From assembly GCA_903928055.1 (NCBI GenBank), contig CAIYPG010000068.1, positions 62,001-126,000 on the forward strand: a stretch of DNA of 64,000 nucleotides, written 5' to 3'. The notes below the pieces were generated by a model, which was given only the letters and a program-made list of their open reading frames with translations, searched no databases and had not been told where the DNA came from. Numbering within the stretch: the first letter of the stretch is position 1; each line of letters opens with the position of its first letter. Below are positions 55,298 through 64,000 of this stretch, one piece after another. This stretch comes from an uncultured beta proteobacterium. GTDB lineage: Bacteria > Pseudomonadota > Gammaproteobacteria > Burkholderiales > SG8-39. The position numbers were made by a program, and so were the translations under genes.

Positions 55298-57376
55298 CTA
55301 CGCGGCGATCATACCACTGTGCCTCAGCAGGGCATCGACGCTGGGCTCGCGGCCGCGGAAGGCCTTGAACGATTCCAGCGCCGGCCGGCTGCCGCCGACG
55401 GCGAGGATCTCATTGCGGAAGCGCGCGCCAATCTCCGGGTTCAGCACGCCGCTGGCGGCCGAGCGGCCTTCCTCGAAGGCGCTGTAGGCGTCGGCCGAAA
55501 GCACTTCGGCCCACTTGTAGCTGTAGTACCCGGCGCTGTAGCCGCCACCGAAGATGTGCGAGAAGTTGTTCGGGAAACGGCTCCATGCCGGGGGCATCAC
55601 GACCGCGACCTGCCTGCGGATTTCTTCCAGCAGCTGGAGCGGTGTTTTCCGGCCATCCGGCTGGAAGTCGTGATGCAGGTGCATGTCGAACAGCGAAAAT
55701 TCGATCTGCCGCACGGCCTGCATGCCGGACTGGAAGTTCTTGGCTGCGATCATCTTGTCGAACAGCGCGCGGGGCAGCGGCGCGCCGGTATCGACATGAG
55801 ACGTCATGTGCGACAGCACTTCCCATTCCCAGCAGAAATTCTCCATGAACTGGCTCGGCAGCTCGACCGCGTCCCACTCCACGCCGCGGATGCCGGAGAC
55901 GCCGAGATAGTCAACACGCGTGAGCAGGTGATGCAGACCATGACCGAATTCATGGAACAGCGTGATCACATCGTCGTGGGTGAACAATGCCGGCCGCTTT
56001 TGTCCATTCGTTTCCCCCACGGGTGCAGGGAAGTTGCAGACCAGGTAGGCCACCGGCGGTTGCACGCCCGATGCCTTCCGGCGGCGCGTCATCGCCTCGT
56101 CCATCCATGCGCCGCCACGCTTGGTTTCGCGCGCATACAGGTCAAGATAGAACTGTCCCACCAGGTTTCCGGCGGCATCGCTGATGCGGAAGAAACGCAC
56201 GGCCGGGTCCCAGGTCTCGGCCTTGTCTTCGGTGAGTGATAGCCCGTAAAGCGTTTGCACGACCTTGAACATGCCCTCCAGCACCTTGGGTTCCGGGAAG
56301 TACTGCTTTACTTCCTGGTCGGAGAAGGCATAGCGCTGCGCACGGAGTTTTTCCGAGGCATAGCCCAGGTCCCAGGCCTGGGGGTCGGGCAGCCCGAGTT
56401 CCTTCGCGGCGAAGGCTTTCAGTCCGGCGTAATCCTTTTTTGCAAATGGTTGTGCCTTGGCGGCGAGATCTTCGAGGAAAGCGATCACCTGCTGTGGCGA
56501 GTGCGCCATCTTCGAGACCAGCGATACTTCCGCATGATTCGCGTATCCCAACAGTTGGGCCGCTTCCCGGCGGCGCTCGAGGATTTTCGCGATCAGCGGC
56601 GTGTTGTCGGTTTCGGCCGGGCCGAATTCGCTGGCCCGGGTCTGGTGTGCGCGATAGAGCTTTTCGCGCAGGGCACGGTTGTCGGCATATTGCAGGATGG
56701 GAAATACGCAGGGTGCCTGCAGCGTGAGCTTCCAGCCGGCCTTGCCATCGCGTTCGGCTGCCTCGCGCGCCGCCTGCTTCACATCTTCCGGCACGCCGGC
56801 CAGGTCGGCCTCGTCCTCGACGTAATGCACGAAGGCATTCGTCGCGTCGAGCACGTTTTCCGAAAATTTCGTGGAGAGCGCAGCCAGTTCTTCCATCAGT
56901 GCGGCAAAACGCGCCTTCTGCTCCGTCGGCAGTTCAGCACCGGACAGCCGGAAATCGCGGATTTCATTGTCGATGATCTTCTGCTGCGCAGACGACAAAT
57001 CAGCAAATCCGGTTGATGCCCGTAGCGCCTTGTACTTGTCGAACAGGGCGAGGTTCTGTCCCAGCTCGGTGTAGTACTGAACAATTTTCGGCTGGTTCGC
57101 GTTATAGGCGTCACGCAGTTCCGGAGAGTCGAGCACGCCGTGCAGATGCCCGACTGCGCCCCAGGCGCGCGACAGCCGCTCCCCGGCATCATCCAGCGGC
57201 GCGACGAATGCATCCCAGGTGGCCGGCGTCTGCGGCGTGGTGAGCGTTGCGACCAGTGCGCGATTTTCGGCAAGCAATGCATTCACCGCCGGGGTGATGT
57301 GTTCGGGCCGGATGGCCGCAAAACGCGGCAGCCCTGAAAAATCAAGCAGCGGATTGTTTGTGGCGACAGCGTTCAT
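55298..57376 (-). CDS. prlC: Oligopeptidase A (M3 metallopeptidase)
   Basis: Cytoplasmic zinc oligopeptidase degrading short peptides and cleaved signal peptides. 692 residues, as expected. The zinc motif HEFGHGLHHLL lies near residues 476-486, with the downstream Glu ligand region ELPSQFMENFCWEWE. The N-terminal helical cap has FRLSGAELPTEQKARFA. The C-terminus contains FGGGYSAGYYSYKWAEVLSAD. It is 42 bp from folD and transcribed in the same direction. Confidence 0.96.
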   Translation of the reverse strand: MNAVATNNPLLDFSGLPRFAAIRPEHITPAVNALLAENRALVATLTTPQTPATWDAFVAPLDDAGERLSRAWGAVGHLHGVLDSPELRDAYNANQPKIVQYYTELGQNLALFDKYKALRASTGFADLSSAQQKIIDNEIRDFRLSGAELPTEQKARFAALMEELAALSTKFSENVLDATNAFVHYVEDEADLAGVPEDVKQAAREAAERDGKAGWKLTLQAPCVFPILQYADNRALREKLYRAHQTRASEFGPAETDNTPLIAKILERRREAAQLLGYANHAEVSLVSKMAHSPQQVIAFLEDLAAKAQPFAKKDYAGLKAFAAKELGLPDPQAWDLGYASEKLRAQRYAFSDQEVKQYFPEPKVLEGMFKVVQTLYGLSLTEDKAETWDPAVRFFRISDAAGNLVGQFYLDLYARETKRGGAWMDEAMTRRRKASGVQPPVAYLVCNFPAPVGETNGQKRPALFTHDDVITLFHEFGHGLHHLLTRVDYLGVSGIRGVEWDAVELPSQFMENFCWEWEVLSHMTSHVDTGAPLPRALFDKMIAAKNFQSGMQAVRQIEFSLFDMHLHHDFQPDGRKTPLQLLEEIRRQVAVVMPPAWSRFPNNFSHIFGGGYSAGYYSYKWAEVLSADAYSAFEEGRSAASGVLNPEIGARFRNEILAVGGSRPALESFKAFRGREPSVDALLRHSGMIAA

Positions 57377-57418
57377 TGCTTTCCTTGCCTGTGTTTCGAT
57401 GGTTACTGCCGTGAAGAT

Positions 57419-58318
57419 TCAGCGTGACTGCGTTTTCGCCACCCGCTCCGCTGACAACACCGTATTGGCCAGTAGCATGGTGATCGTCATCGGACCCACG
57501 CCACCCGGCACCGGCGTGATGTGCGACACCTTGCCGAGCATTCCCTGGTAATCGGCGTCACCGCAGAGCTTGCCTTCGGCGTTGCGGTTCATGCCCACGT
57601 CGATGACGACCGCGCCTTCCTTGACCATGTCGGCAGTGACCAGATTGACCTTGCCGGTGGCCACGACCACGATGTCCGCAGCCCGGGTATGGCTGGCGAG
57701 ATCACGCGTCTTGGAATTACAGATGGTCACGGTGGCGCCCTTTTGCAAGAGCAGCAGTGCGGCCGGCTTGCCGACGATGTTCGAGGCGCCCACCACGACG
57801 GCATTCATGCCCCAGGGATTGATGCCTTCATCCTCGAGCATGGCCATGACACCGGCCGGGGTGCAGGGCGCAAAGCGCGGATTGCCGGTAGCCAGCAGGC
57901 CCACGTTCATGGGATGGAAGCCGTCGGCATCCTTTTTCGGATCGATGGCATTGAGCACTGCGTCTGTGGAGATGTGTTTCGGCAGCGGCAACTGCACCAG
58001 GATGCCGTGGATGCGCGGATCGGCATTCAGCCTTGCGATGTGCGCCAGCAGGTCCGCCTCGGAGGTGGCTTCCGGCAGCTCGATGTGCTCCGAATGGATG
58101 CCGACTTCGGCGCAGGCTTTCACCTTGTTCCGCACATAGATCTTCGAAGCAGGGTTCTCGCCCACGATGATGACAGCGAGTCCGGGCGTATTGCCGCCGG
58201 CGGTCAGTTGCGTAGTGCGTGTTTTGAGTGATTCGCGCAGTTTTCTGGCCAGCGCATTGCCGTCGATGATGCGGGTTTCCACGGGATGATCCTGATTAAC
58301 AGTGGCAAAGAGCGTCAA
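57419..58318 (-). CDS. folD: Methylenetetrahydrofolate dehydrogenase/cyclohydrolase
   Basis: Bifunctional one-carbon enzyme interconverting methylene-THF and formyl-THF, 299 residues. It has [22 protein letters not shown] with the catalytic Lys, [55 protein letters not shown] and [15 protein letters not shown]. The ATG at 58318 adds about 12 residues to the family N-terminus; a GTG at 58282 is an alternative start. It is divergent from aceE. Confidence 0.95.
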   Translation of the reverse strand: MTLFATVNQDHPVETRIIDGNALARKLRESLKTRTTQLTAGGNTPGLAVIIVGENPASKIYVRNKVKACAEVGIHSEHIELPEATSEADLLAHIARLNADPRIHGILVQLPLPKHISTDAVLNAIDPKKDADGFHPMNVGLLATGNPRFAPCTPAGVMAMLEDEGINPWGMNAVVVGASNIVGKPAALLLLQKGATVTICNSKTRDLASHTRAADIVVVATGKVNLVTADMVKEGAVVIDVGMNRNAEGKLCGDADYQGMLGKVSHITPVPGGVGPMTITMLLANTVLSAERVAKTQSR

Positions 58319-58406
58319 TTATGAACGATGCGGCCGGCAGCCCGGCGGAGGGCGCTTGTGGGCGGGCAGGCAAGGCAATGGCGCGCAAATTTGTAAAGAT
58401 GTCATA

Positions 58407-58435
58407 TTGCGCGATACGGGATGGTGTTTTACAAT
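58407..58435 (+). promoter_or_regulatory. Candidate sigma-70 promoter of the pyruvate dehydrogenase operon
   Basis: TTGCGC (58407-58412) and TACAAT (58430-58435) are spaced 17 bp. The predicted start near 58442 leaves a leader of about 108 nt before aceE. The leader holds no obvious RNA element. Confidence 0.55.
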
Positions 58436-58549
58436 CCGGCAACAGGTGTGAATACGCAACACGCCTGTCGCGAGGCCCCACGAAGGCCTTTCATCGACCG
58501 CAATACCGAGTCCGCTACAATGGATTTGGAGACTGAGGAGGAGATAGTC

Positions 58550-61252
58550 ATGGCTGCTGTGCCGGATTTTCCCGCTGCCAACGACCCTGATTCGCTGGAA
58601 ACCCAGGAATGGCTGGATTCACTGGAGGCCGTGCTGGAACGGGAGGGGCCTGAGCGCGCCCATTTCCTGCTCGAGAAGCTGATCGACAAGGCGCGACGCT
58701 CCGGCGCCTATCTTCCCTACCGGGCGCAGACCGCCTACATCAACACGATTCCGCCGCACCGTGAGCAACGCTCGCCCGGCGACCATGCGCTTGAAGAGCG
58801 GATTCGCTCCTACGCACGCTGGAATGCGCTGGCCATGGTGGCGCGCGCCAACAAGGGCGAGGGTGATCTCGGCGGCCACATCGCGAGCTTTGCCTCGGTG
58901 GGCACGTTGTTCGGCGTCGGCTTCAATCATTTCTGGCATGCGCCACATGAGGGCCATGGTGGTGACCTCGTCTACTTCCAGGGACATTCGGCGCCCGGCA
59001 TCTATGCGCGCGCTTTCCTCGAAGGACGCTTGAGCGAAGAGCAATTGCTGAACTTCCGTCGCGAAGTCGATGGCAAGGGCATCTCCTCCTATCCGCATCC
59101 CTGGCTGATGCCCGATTTCTGGCAGTTCCCGACGGTTTCGATGGGACTGGGCCCGATACAGGCGATCTATCAGGCGCGATTCCTCAAGTACCTGCATGCT
59201 CGCGGTCTGGCCGACACCTCGAATCGCAAGGTGTGGGTGTTCTGCGGCGACGGCGAAATGGACGAGCCGGAGTCGCTGGGCGCGATCGGCCTTGCAGCGC
59301 GCGAACATCTGGACAACCTGATCTTTGTCGTCAACTGCAACCTGCAGCGTCTCGATGGTCCGGTGCGCGGCAATGGCAAGATCATCCAGGAACTCGAGGG
59401 CGAGTTCCGCGGCTCGGGCTGGAACGTCATCAAGCTGATCTGGGGTTCCTACTGGGATCCGCTGCTGGCGCGCGACAAGGACGGCATCCTGCAGAGAATC
59501 ATGGAGGAGACCGTCGACGGCGAGTACCAGAACTTCAAGGCCAATGACGGTGCCTTTGTGCGCAAGCATTTCTTCGGCAAGGACCCGGCCACGCTGGAGA
59601 TGGTGTCACGCATGAGTGACGAGGACATCTGGCGGCTGAATCGCGGCGGCCATGATCCGCACAAGATCTACGCAGCCTATGCCGCGGCCACGCAGCACAA
59701 GAACCAGCCGACCGTGATCCTCGCCAAGACCATCAAGGGTTATGGCCTGGGCAAACAGGGCCAGGCGCAGAACCCGACCCACCAGTTGAAGAAGCTGGAC
59801 ATCGAAACCATCCGCGAATTCCGCGATCGCTTCAACGTGCCGATTCCGGATGACCAACTGGAAAAGCTGCCGTTCTACAAGCCGAAGGAAGACGATCCGG
59901 TGATGGTGTACCTCCATGAGCGCAGACGGGCGCTTGGTGGCTACCTGCCCCAGAGACGCCGCAAGGCCGAGGCCCCACCGGCAGTGCCGCCGCTGGAAAG
60001 CCTTGATCAGGCGTTGAAGGCGACGCCTGAGGGCCGCGAAATCTCCACCACGATGGCGTTTGTGCGCATCCTCACGGCACTGCTGCGCGACAAGTCCTTG
60101 GGCAAGCACATCGTGCCCATCGTGCCCGATGAAGCGCGCACCTTCGGCATGGAGGGCATGTTCCGCCAGCTCGGTATTTATTCTTCGGAGGGCCAGAAGT
60201 ACACACCGGTCGACAAGGACCAGGTGATGTATTACCGCGAAGACGCGGCCGGGCAAATCCTCGAGGAAGGCATCAACGAGGCCGGCGGATTTTCGTCCTG
60301 GCTGGCGGCGGCGACCTCATACAGCAACAGCAATCAGGTCATGGTGCCGTTCTTCATCTTCTATTCGATGTTCGGCATGCAGCGCGTCGGCGACCTGGCC
60401 TGGGCGGCGGGCGATTTGCGCGCGCGGGGCTTCCTGCTGGGGGCCACGGCCGGGCGTACTACGCTGAATGGCGAGGGCCTGCAGCATGAAGATGGCCACA
60501 GCCATGTGTTCTCGTCGGTGATTCCGAACTGCGTGTCGTACGACCCGACGTTCGGTTACGAACTGGCGGTGATCATCCATGACGGTCTGCGCCGCATGGT
60601 GGGCGAGCAGCAGGACGTGTTCTATTACATCACCGTGATGAACGAGAACTACCCGCATCCGGGACTGGACGATATTGCGAAACTCAATCCGGCCGCGCAG
60701 GAAGGCATCCTCAAGGGCATGTATCTGCTCAAGGCCGGGGCAAAGAAAAAGCTGCGCACCCAACTGCTCGGGTCGGGGACGATTTTGCGCGAAGTCATCG
60801 CCGGCGGTGAGTTGCTGGAACAGGACTGGGATGTCGGTGCCGATGTCTGGAGCTGCCCGAGTTTTACCGAACTATGCCGTGACGGCATGGCGGTGGAGCG
60901 CTGGAACCTGCTGCATCCGACCGATGCGCCAAGGAAGAGCCATGTCGAGCATTGCCTCGAGAAGCAGGAAGGCCCGGTGATCGCATCGACCGATTATGTG
61001 AAGGCCTTTCCAGGCCAGATCCGGCCTTTCATGCCCAGGGGCAAGACTTACAAGACGCTGGGCACCGATGGCTTCGGCCGTTCGGACACGCGCGGCAAGC
61101 TGCGCCACCACTTCGAGGTCAACCGCTACTGGGTGGCCGTGGCTGCACTCAAGGCGCTGGCTGAAGACGGTCTGGTCAAACCGGCAGTCGTGGCCGAGGC
61201 CATCAGGAAGTATGGCCTCGATCCGGACAAACCGAATCCGCTGATGGTATAG
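58550..61252 (+). CDS. aceE: Pyruvate dehydrogenase E1 (homodimeric)
   Basis: Thiamine-diphosphate-dependent E1 that decarboxylates pyruvate and acetylates the E2 lipoyl group. 900 residues from ATG 58550, supported by a strong GAGGAGGAGA six bases upstream. Open frame continues 43 codons further. The ThDP motif GDGEMDEPES is near residue 234, with GHIASFASVGTLFGVGFNHFW, KTIKGYGLGKQGQA and ATAGRTTLNGEGLQHEDGHS. The ThDP cofactor links it to thiC in this window. 8 bp before aceF. Confidence 0.97.
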   Translation: MAAVPDFPAANDPDSLETQEWLDSLEAVLEREGPERAHFLLEKLIDKARRSGAYLPYRAQTAYINTIPPHREQRSPGDHALEERIRSYARWNALAMVARANKGEGDLGGHIASFASVGTLFGVGFNHFWHAPHEGHGGDLVYFQGHSAPGIYARAFLEGRLSEEQLLNFRREVDGKGISSYPHPWLMPDFWQFPTVSMGLGPIQAIYQARFLKYLHARGLADTSNRKVWVFCGDGEMDEPESLGAIGLAAREHLDNLIFVVNCNLQRLDGPVRGNGKIIQELEGEFRGSGWNVIKLIWGSYWDPLLARDKDGILQRIMEETVDGEYQNFKANDGAFVRKHFFGKDPATLEMVSRMSDEDIWRLNRGGHDPHKIYAAYAAATQHKNQPTVILAKTIKGYGLGKQGQAQNPTHQLKKLDIETIREFRDRFNVPIPDDQLEKLPFYKPKEDDPVMVYLHERRRALGGYLPQRRRKAEAPPAVPPLESLDQALKATPEGREISTTMAFVRILTALLRDKSLGKHIVPIVPDEARTFGMEGMFRQLGIYSSEGQKYTPVDKDQVMYYREDAAGQILEEGINEAGGFSSWLAAATSYSNSNQVMVPFFIFYSMFGMQRVGDLAWAAGDLRARGFLLGATAGRTTLNGEGLQHEDGHSHVFSSVIPNCVSYDPTFGYELAVIIHDGLRRMVGEQQDVFYYITVMNENYPHPGLDDIAKLNPAAQEGILKGMYLLKAGAKKKLRTQLLGSGTILREVIAGGELLEQDWDVGADVWSCPSFTELCRDGMAVERWNLLHPTDAPRKSHVEHCLEKQEGPVIASTDYVKAFPGQIRPFMPRGKTYKTLGTDGFGRSDTRGKLRHHFEVNRYWVAVAALKALAEDGLVKPAVVAEAIRKYGLDPDKPNPLMV

Positions 61253-61260
61253 GAATCGAC

Positions 61261-62598
61261 ATGGCTACCAAAGAGGTGTTCGTTCCCGACATCGGCGATT
61301 TCAAGGATGTCGCCGTGGCGGAAGTGCTGGTCAAGCCCGGCGACAGCATCAAGCCGGAGCAGTCGCTGATTTCCATCGAGTCGGACAAGGCGACGATGGA
61401 GATTCCCTCCAGCGATACCGGCATCGTGCGTGACCTGAAGGTCAAGGTCGGCGACAAGGTTTCCAAGGGCAGTCTCATGTTGCTGCTGGACGTGACGGAG
61501 GGCGGGAGCACGCAGGCTGCGCCGCCAGCCGCAGTGCCAGCCACAGCACCAGTGCCTGCTGTCCAGGCGCAATCGCTATCGGCAGCAGCAAGTGCGACGC
61601 CTGCACCGGCAGTCGTCTCCGCACCTGTGCCGGCGCCCGTTCCCTTCGAACCGGTCATTGAGTCCGCGACGTTCAAGCCGCACGCCAGCCCCTCTGTGCG
61701 CGCCTTTGCGCGTGAATTGGGCGTTGACCTCACGAAGGTCAAGGGCAGCGCGCCCAAGGGACGCATCAGTCGCGAGGATGTGCAGGCCTTCGTGAAGGGT
61801 GTGATGCAGGGCGCAGCGACATCGGCCGCTGCGGGGGCGCAGGGCGGACATGGTCTTCCCTTCCACATCATCGACTGGCCGCAGGTGGATTTTGCGAAGT
61901 TCGGTCCGGTCGAGACCAAACCGCTGTCGCGCATCAAGAAGCTGGTCGGGGCCAACCTGCATCGCAACTGGGTGGCGATCCCGCATGTCACGCAGTTCGA
62001 TGAAGCCGACATTACCGAACTGGAAGCCTTCCGCAAGAGCAATTCTGTGGAATCGGAAAAGCAGGGCTTCAAGCTCACCATGCTGGCTTTCATGGTCAAG
62101 GCCTGCGTCACCGTGCTGCGCCAGTACCCGCAGTTCAATGCCTCGCTCGACAAAACCGGCGACAACCTCGTGTTGAAGAAGTATTACCACATCGGTGTGG
62201 CGGTCGATACGCCGGAAGGACTGGTCGTGCCGGTGATCCGCGATGCCGATCGCAAGGGCGTGTTCGACCTGGCGCGCGAACTGGCCGAGGTGTCGAAGCT
62301 GGCACGCGACAAGAAGCTCAAGCCCGGCGACATGCAGGGCGGTACCTTCTCGATTTCCAGTCTGGGTGGCATTGGCGGAACGGTGTTCACGCCCATCATC
62401 AATGCGCCCGAAGTGGCCATCCTTGGTGTATCCAAGGCGGTCATGCGGCCGGTGTACAAGGACGGGCAGTTCGTGCCGCGGCTGGTCCTGCCGTTGTCAC
62501 TTTCCTATGACCATCGTGTCATCGACGGCGCGGATGGTGCGCGTTTCACCAGCACGCTGGCTTCAGTGCTATCCGACATCAGGCGCACCCTGTTATGA
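61261..62598 (+). CDS. aceF: Dihydrolipoamide acetyltransferase (PDH E2)
   Basis: 445 residues in the order: one lipoyl domain (1-80, ESDKATMEIPS with lipoyl Lys near 43), an Ala/Pro/Val linker, a peripheral-subunit-binding domain near 143-178 (SPSVRAFARELGVDLTKV), and the catalytic core ending in DHRVIDGADGARF at 417-429. Many gammaproteobacterial E2s carry three lipoyl domains; here there is one, and a second sits on E3. The stop overlaps the lpdA start by ATGA. Confidence 0.96.
   Translation: MATKEVFVPDIGDFKDVAVAEVLVKPGDSIKPEQSLISIESDKATMEIPSSDTGIVRDLKVKVGDKVSKGSLMLLLDVTEGGSTQAAPPAAVPATAPVPAVQAQSLSAAASATPAPAVVSAPVPAPVPFEPVIESATFKPHASPSVRAFARELGVDLTKVKGSAPKGRISREDVQAFVKGVMQGAATSAAAGAQGGHGLPFHIIDWPQVDFAKFGPVETKPLSRIKKLVGANLHRNWVAIPHVTQFDEADITELEAFRKSNSVESEKQGFKLTMLAFMVKACVTVLRQYPQFNASLDKTGDNLVLKKYYHIGVAVDTPEGLVVPVIRDADRKGVFDLARELAEVSKLARDKKLKPGDMQGGTFSISSLGGIGGTVFTPIINAPEVAILGVSKAVMRPVYKDGQFVPRLVLPLSLSYDHRVIDGADGARFTSTLASVLSDIRRTLL
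61288..61406 (+). repeat. Lipoyl-domain duplication, copy 1 (in aceF)
   Basis: This 119-bp stretch of aceF aligns without gaps to 62622-62740 in lpdA with 10 mismatches by my count (about 92% identity), far higher than distant lipoyl domains would keep. It codes for the lysine-bearing half of the domain. Confidence 0.7.
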
Positions 62599-64000
62599 GC
62601 ACGATCGAAATCAAGGTTCCGGACATCGGCGACTTCAAGGATGTTGCCGTGGCCGAAGTGCTGGTCAAGCCCGGAGACAGCATCACGCCCGAGCAGTCGC
62701 TGATCTCGGTCGAGTCGGACAAGGCGACCATGGAGATTCCTTCCCCCGCGGCCGGCGTGGTGAAGGATGTGCGCATCAAGGTCGGTGACAAGGTGTCCCA
62801 GGGCACGCTGATCCTGATGCTGGACGAATCAGGTGCGGCAGCGCCCGCCGCGGAAAAGAAGGCCGCGCCTGCGCCGGCGGCTGTTCCGCAAAGCCCGGCG
62901 CCGGTTGCCGCAGCGGGCTATGCGGGCACGACCGACCTGCAGTGCGACGTGGTCGTGCTGGGCGCAGGGCCAGGCGGTTACTCGGCAGCGTTTCGCGCAG
63001 CGGATCTTGGCCTGAGCGTTGTCCTGGTGGAGCGTTACGCCTCACTGGGCGGCGTATGCCTCAACGTCGGTTGCATCCCCTCCAAGGCACTGCTGCATGT
63101 TGCAGCGGTAATGGACGAGGCAGAACGCCTTGCCGAACACGGCGTGTCCTTCGGTGCGCCGCAGGTTGACCTGGAAAAACTGCGCGGCTGGAAGAACAAG
63201 GTGGTGGGCAAGCTCACCGGCGGCCTGGCCGGCATGGCCAAGGCGCGCAAGGTGACGGTGTTGCAGGGCGTTGGCACGTTCGCAGGCCCGAACCATCTGG
63301 CGGTTGAAACAAGTGACGGCCGCAAAGTCGTGGCGTTCAGGAACGCCATCATTGCCGCCGGTTCACAGGCCGCAAAGTTGCCGTTTCTGCCGGCGGATCC
63401 ACGCATCGTCGACTCCACCGGGGCGCTGGAACTCGCTTCCCAGCCCAAGCGCATGCTGGTGATCGGTGGCGGCATCATCGGCCTTGAAATGGGCACGGTG
63501 TATTCGACGCTGGGTGCGCGCCTGGACGTGGTGGAAATGCTCGACGGCCTGATGGCTGGCGCGGACCGCGACCTGGTCAATGTCTGGCAGAAGTTCAATG
63601 CCAAACGCTTCGACAATATCCTGCTGAAGACGCGCACGACCAAGGTCGAAGTGACACCCGCGGGCCTGCTGGTTTCCTTCGAGGGTGCGCCTGATGGTAA
63701 AAGCGCGCCGAAGGAGCCGCAGTTGTACGACATGATCCTGGTGTCGGTGGGGCGCATGCCCAACGGCAACAAGATCGGCGCCGACAAAGCCGGTGTGGCT
63801 GTGGGCGAGCGCGGTTTCATTCCGGTCGATTCGCAGATGCGCACGAACGTTCCGCATATTTTCGCGATTGGCGACATTGCCGGGCAGCCCATGCTGGCGC
63901 ACAAGGCGATCCACGAGGCGCATGTGGCGGCGGAAGCGGCGGCGGGCCTGAAGTCGCACTTCGACGCCCGGGTCATTCCGGCCGTGGCCTATACCGATCC
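62595..64000 (+). CDS. lpdA: Dihydrolipoamide dehydrogenase with N-terminal lipoyl domain (3'-truncated by window)
   Basis: E3 of the pyruvate dehydrogenase complex, running off the window end; about 468 residues visible. A lipoyl domain (1-80, VESDKATMEIPSPA) and Ala/Pro linker precede the FAD domain VVVLGAGPGGYSAAFRAADL. The redox disulfide is GGVCLNVGCIPSK at about 150-162, then VIGGGIIGLEMGTVY (NAD site) and FAIGDIAGQPMLAHKA. Lipoyl-fused E3 is known in betaproteobacteria and Neisseria. The missing part is the dimerisation domain with the catalytic His-Glu. Confidence 0.96.
   Translation, partial: MSTIEIKVPDIGDFKDVAVAEVLVKPGDSITPEQSLISVESDKATMEIPSPAAGVVKDVRIKVGDKVSQGTLILMLDESGAAAPAAEKKAAPAPAAVPQSPAPVAAAGYAGTTDLQCDVVVLGAGPGGYSAAFRAADLGLSVVLVERYASLGGVCLNVGCIPSKALLHVAAVMDEAERLAEHGVSFGAPQVDLEKLRGWKNKVVGKLTGGLAGMAKARKVTVLQGVGTFAGPNHLAVETSDGRKVVAFRNAIIAAGSQAAKLPFLPADPRIVDSTGALELASQPKRMLVIGGGIIGLEMGTVYSTLGARLDVVEMLDGLMAGADRDLVNVWQKFNAKRFDNILLKTRTTKVEVTPAGLLVSFEGAPDGKSAPKEPQLYDMILVSVGRMPNGNKIGADKAGVAVGERGFIPVDSQMRTNVPHIFAIGDIAGQPMLAHKAIHEAHVAAEAAAGLKSHFDARVIPAVAYTD
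62622..62740 (+). repeat. Lipoyl-domain duplication, copy 2 (in lpdA)
   Basis: Second copy of the 119-bp segment at 61288-61406. High identity, including at synonymous positions, suggests recent duplication or gene conversion within the operon. Confidence 0.7.

Overview
The window reads as chromosomal DNA of a GC-rich betaproteobacterium, probably near Rhodocyclales/Sterolibacteriaceae. This is inferred from the waaC-waaA / tolC-rhodanese-pcm / thiC arrangement, glnA next to ntrB-ntrC, an aceE-aceF-lpdA operon whose E3 carries its own lipoyl domain, and an intracellular PHB depolymerase. No tRNA, rRNA, CRISPR array or insertion sequence was seen.

Bases 1-33,260 are a surface-polysaccharide (O-antigen-like) locus. 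Two plus-strand glycosyltransferase genes (the first cut by the window edge) converge on 31 consecutive minus-strand genes running from 33,258 down to 2,105. Most junctions in that run are 4-bp ATGA overlaps, and the largest gap is 112 bp. In transcription order they encode: a WaaE-like glycosyltransferase; dTDP-L-rhamnose synthesis (rmlBACD); GDP-L-fucose synthesis (gmd, fcl); a CDP-6-deoxyhexose branch (rfbF, rfbG, a TylC3-type C-methyltransferase, an RmlC-like epimerase, a reductase and a second C-methyltransferase-like protein); a CmcI-family protein; a Wzx flippase; glycosyltransferases including a GT11 fucosyltransferase; several methyltransferases, one fused to a Trm112-like zinc ribbon; the UDP-L-FucNAc cassette (capE/wbjB, capF/wbjC, wbjD with a WbuB-like transferase); and a WbjF/WbpV-WbpL-WbpM-type trio that would make and attach the first sugar to undecaprenyl phosphate. 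Up to five nucleotide sugars could therefore feed one glycan. No Wzy polymerase, Wzz or WaaL is visible.

Bases 33,362-43,708 hold housekeeping envelope and metabolic genes: waaC and waaA (inner-core LPS), a pcm-rhodanese-tolC operon, TPP-riboswitch-controlled thiC, a cupin, a glutathione transferase, phaZ and uppP (undecaprenyl-PP recycling, which serves the glycan pathway). Bases 43,785-51,745 are rich in nitrogen-related genes: a gamma-glutamyltransferase, cyanase, a rhodanese, glnA with an NtrC-like leader, a small secreted DUF4124 protein and ntrB-ntrC. Bases 51,903-64,000 cover central metabolism and repair: aceB, xthA, a periplasmic tandem-glutaredoxin protein, prlC, folD and the pyruvate dehydrogenase operon aceE-aceF-lpdA (lpdA is cut by the window end).

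The most novel material is in the glycan locus: the CDP-linked, C-methylated 6-deoxyhexose branch and the methyltransferase-Trm112 fusion. The CX3C tandem glutaredoxin is the best candidate outside it.
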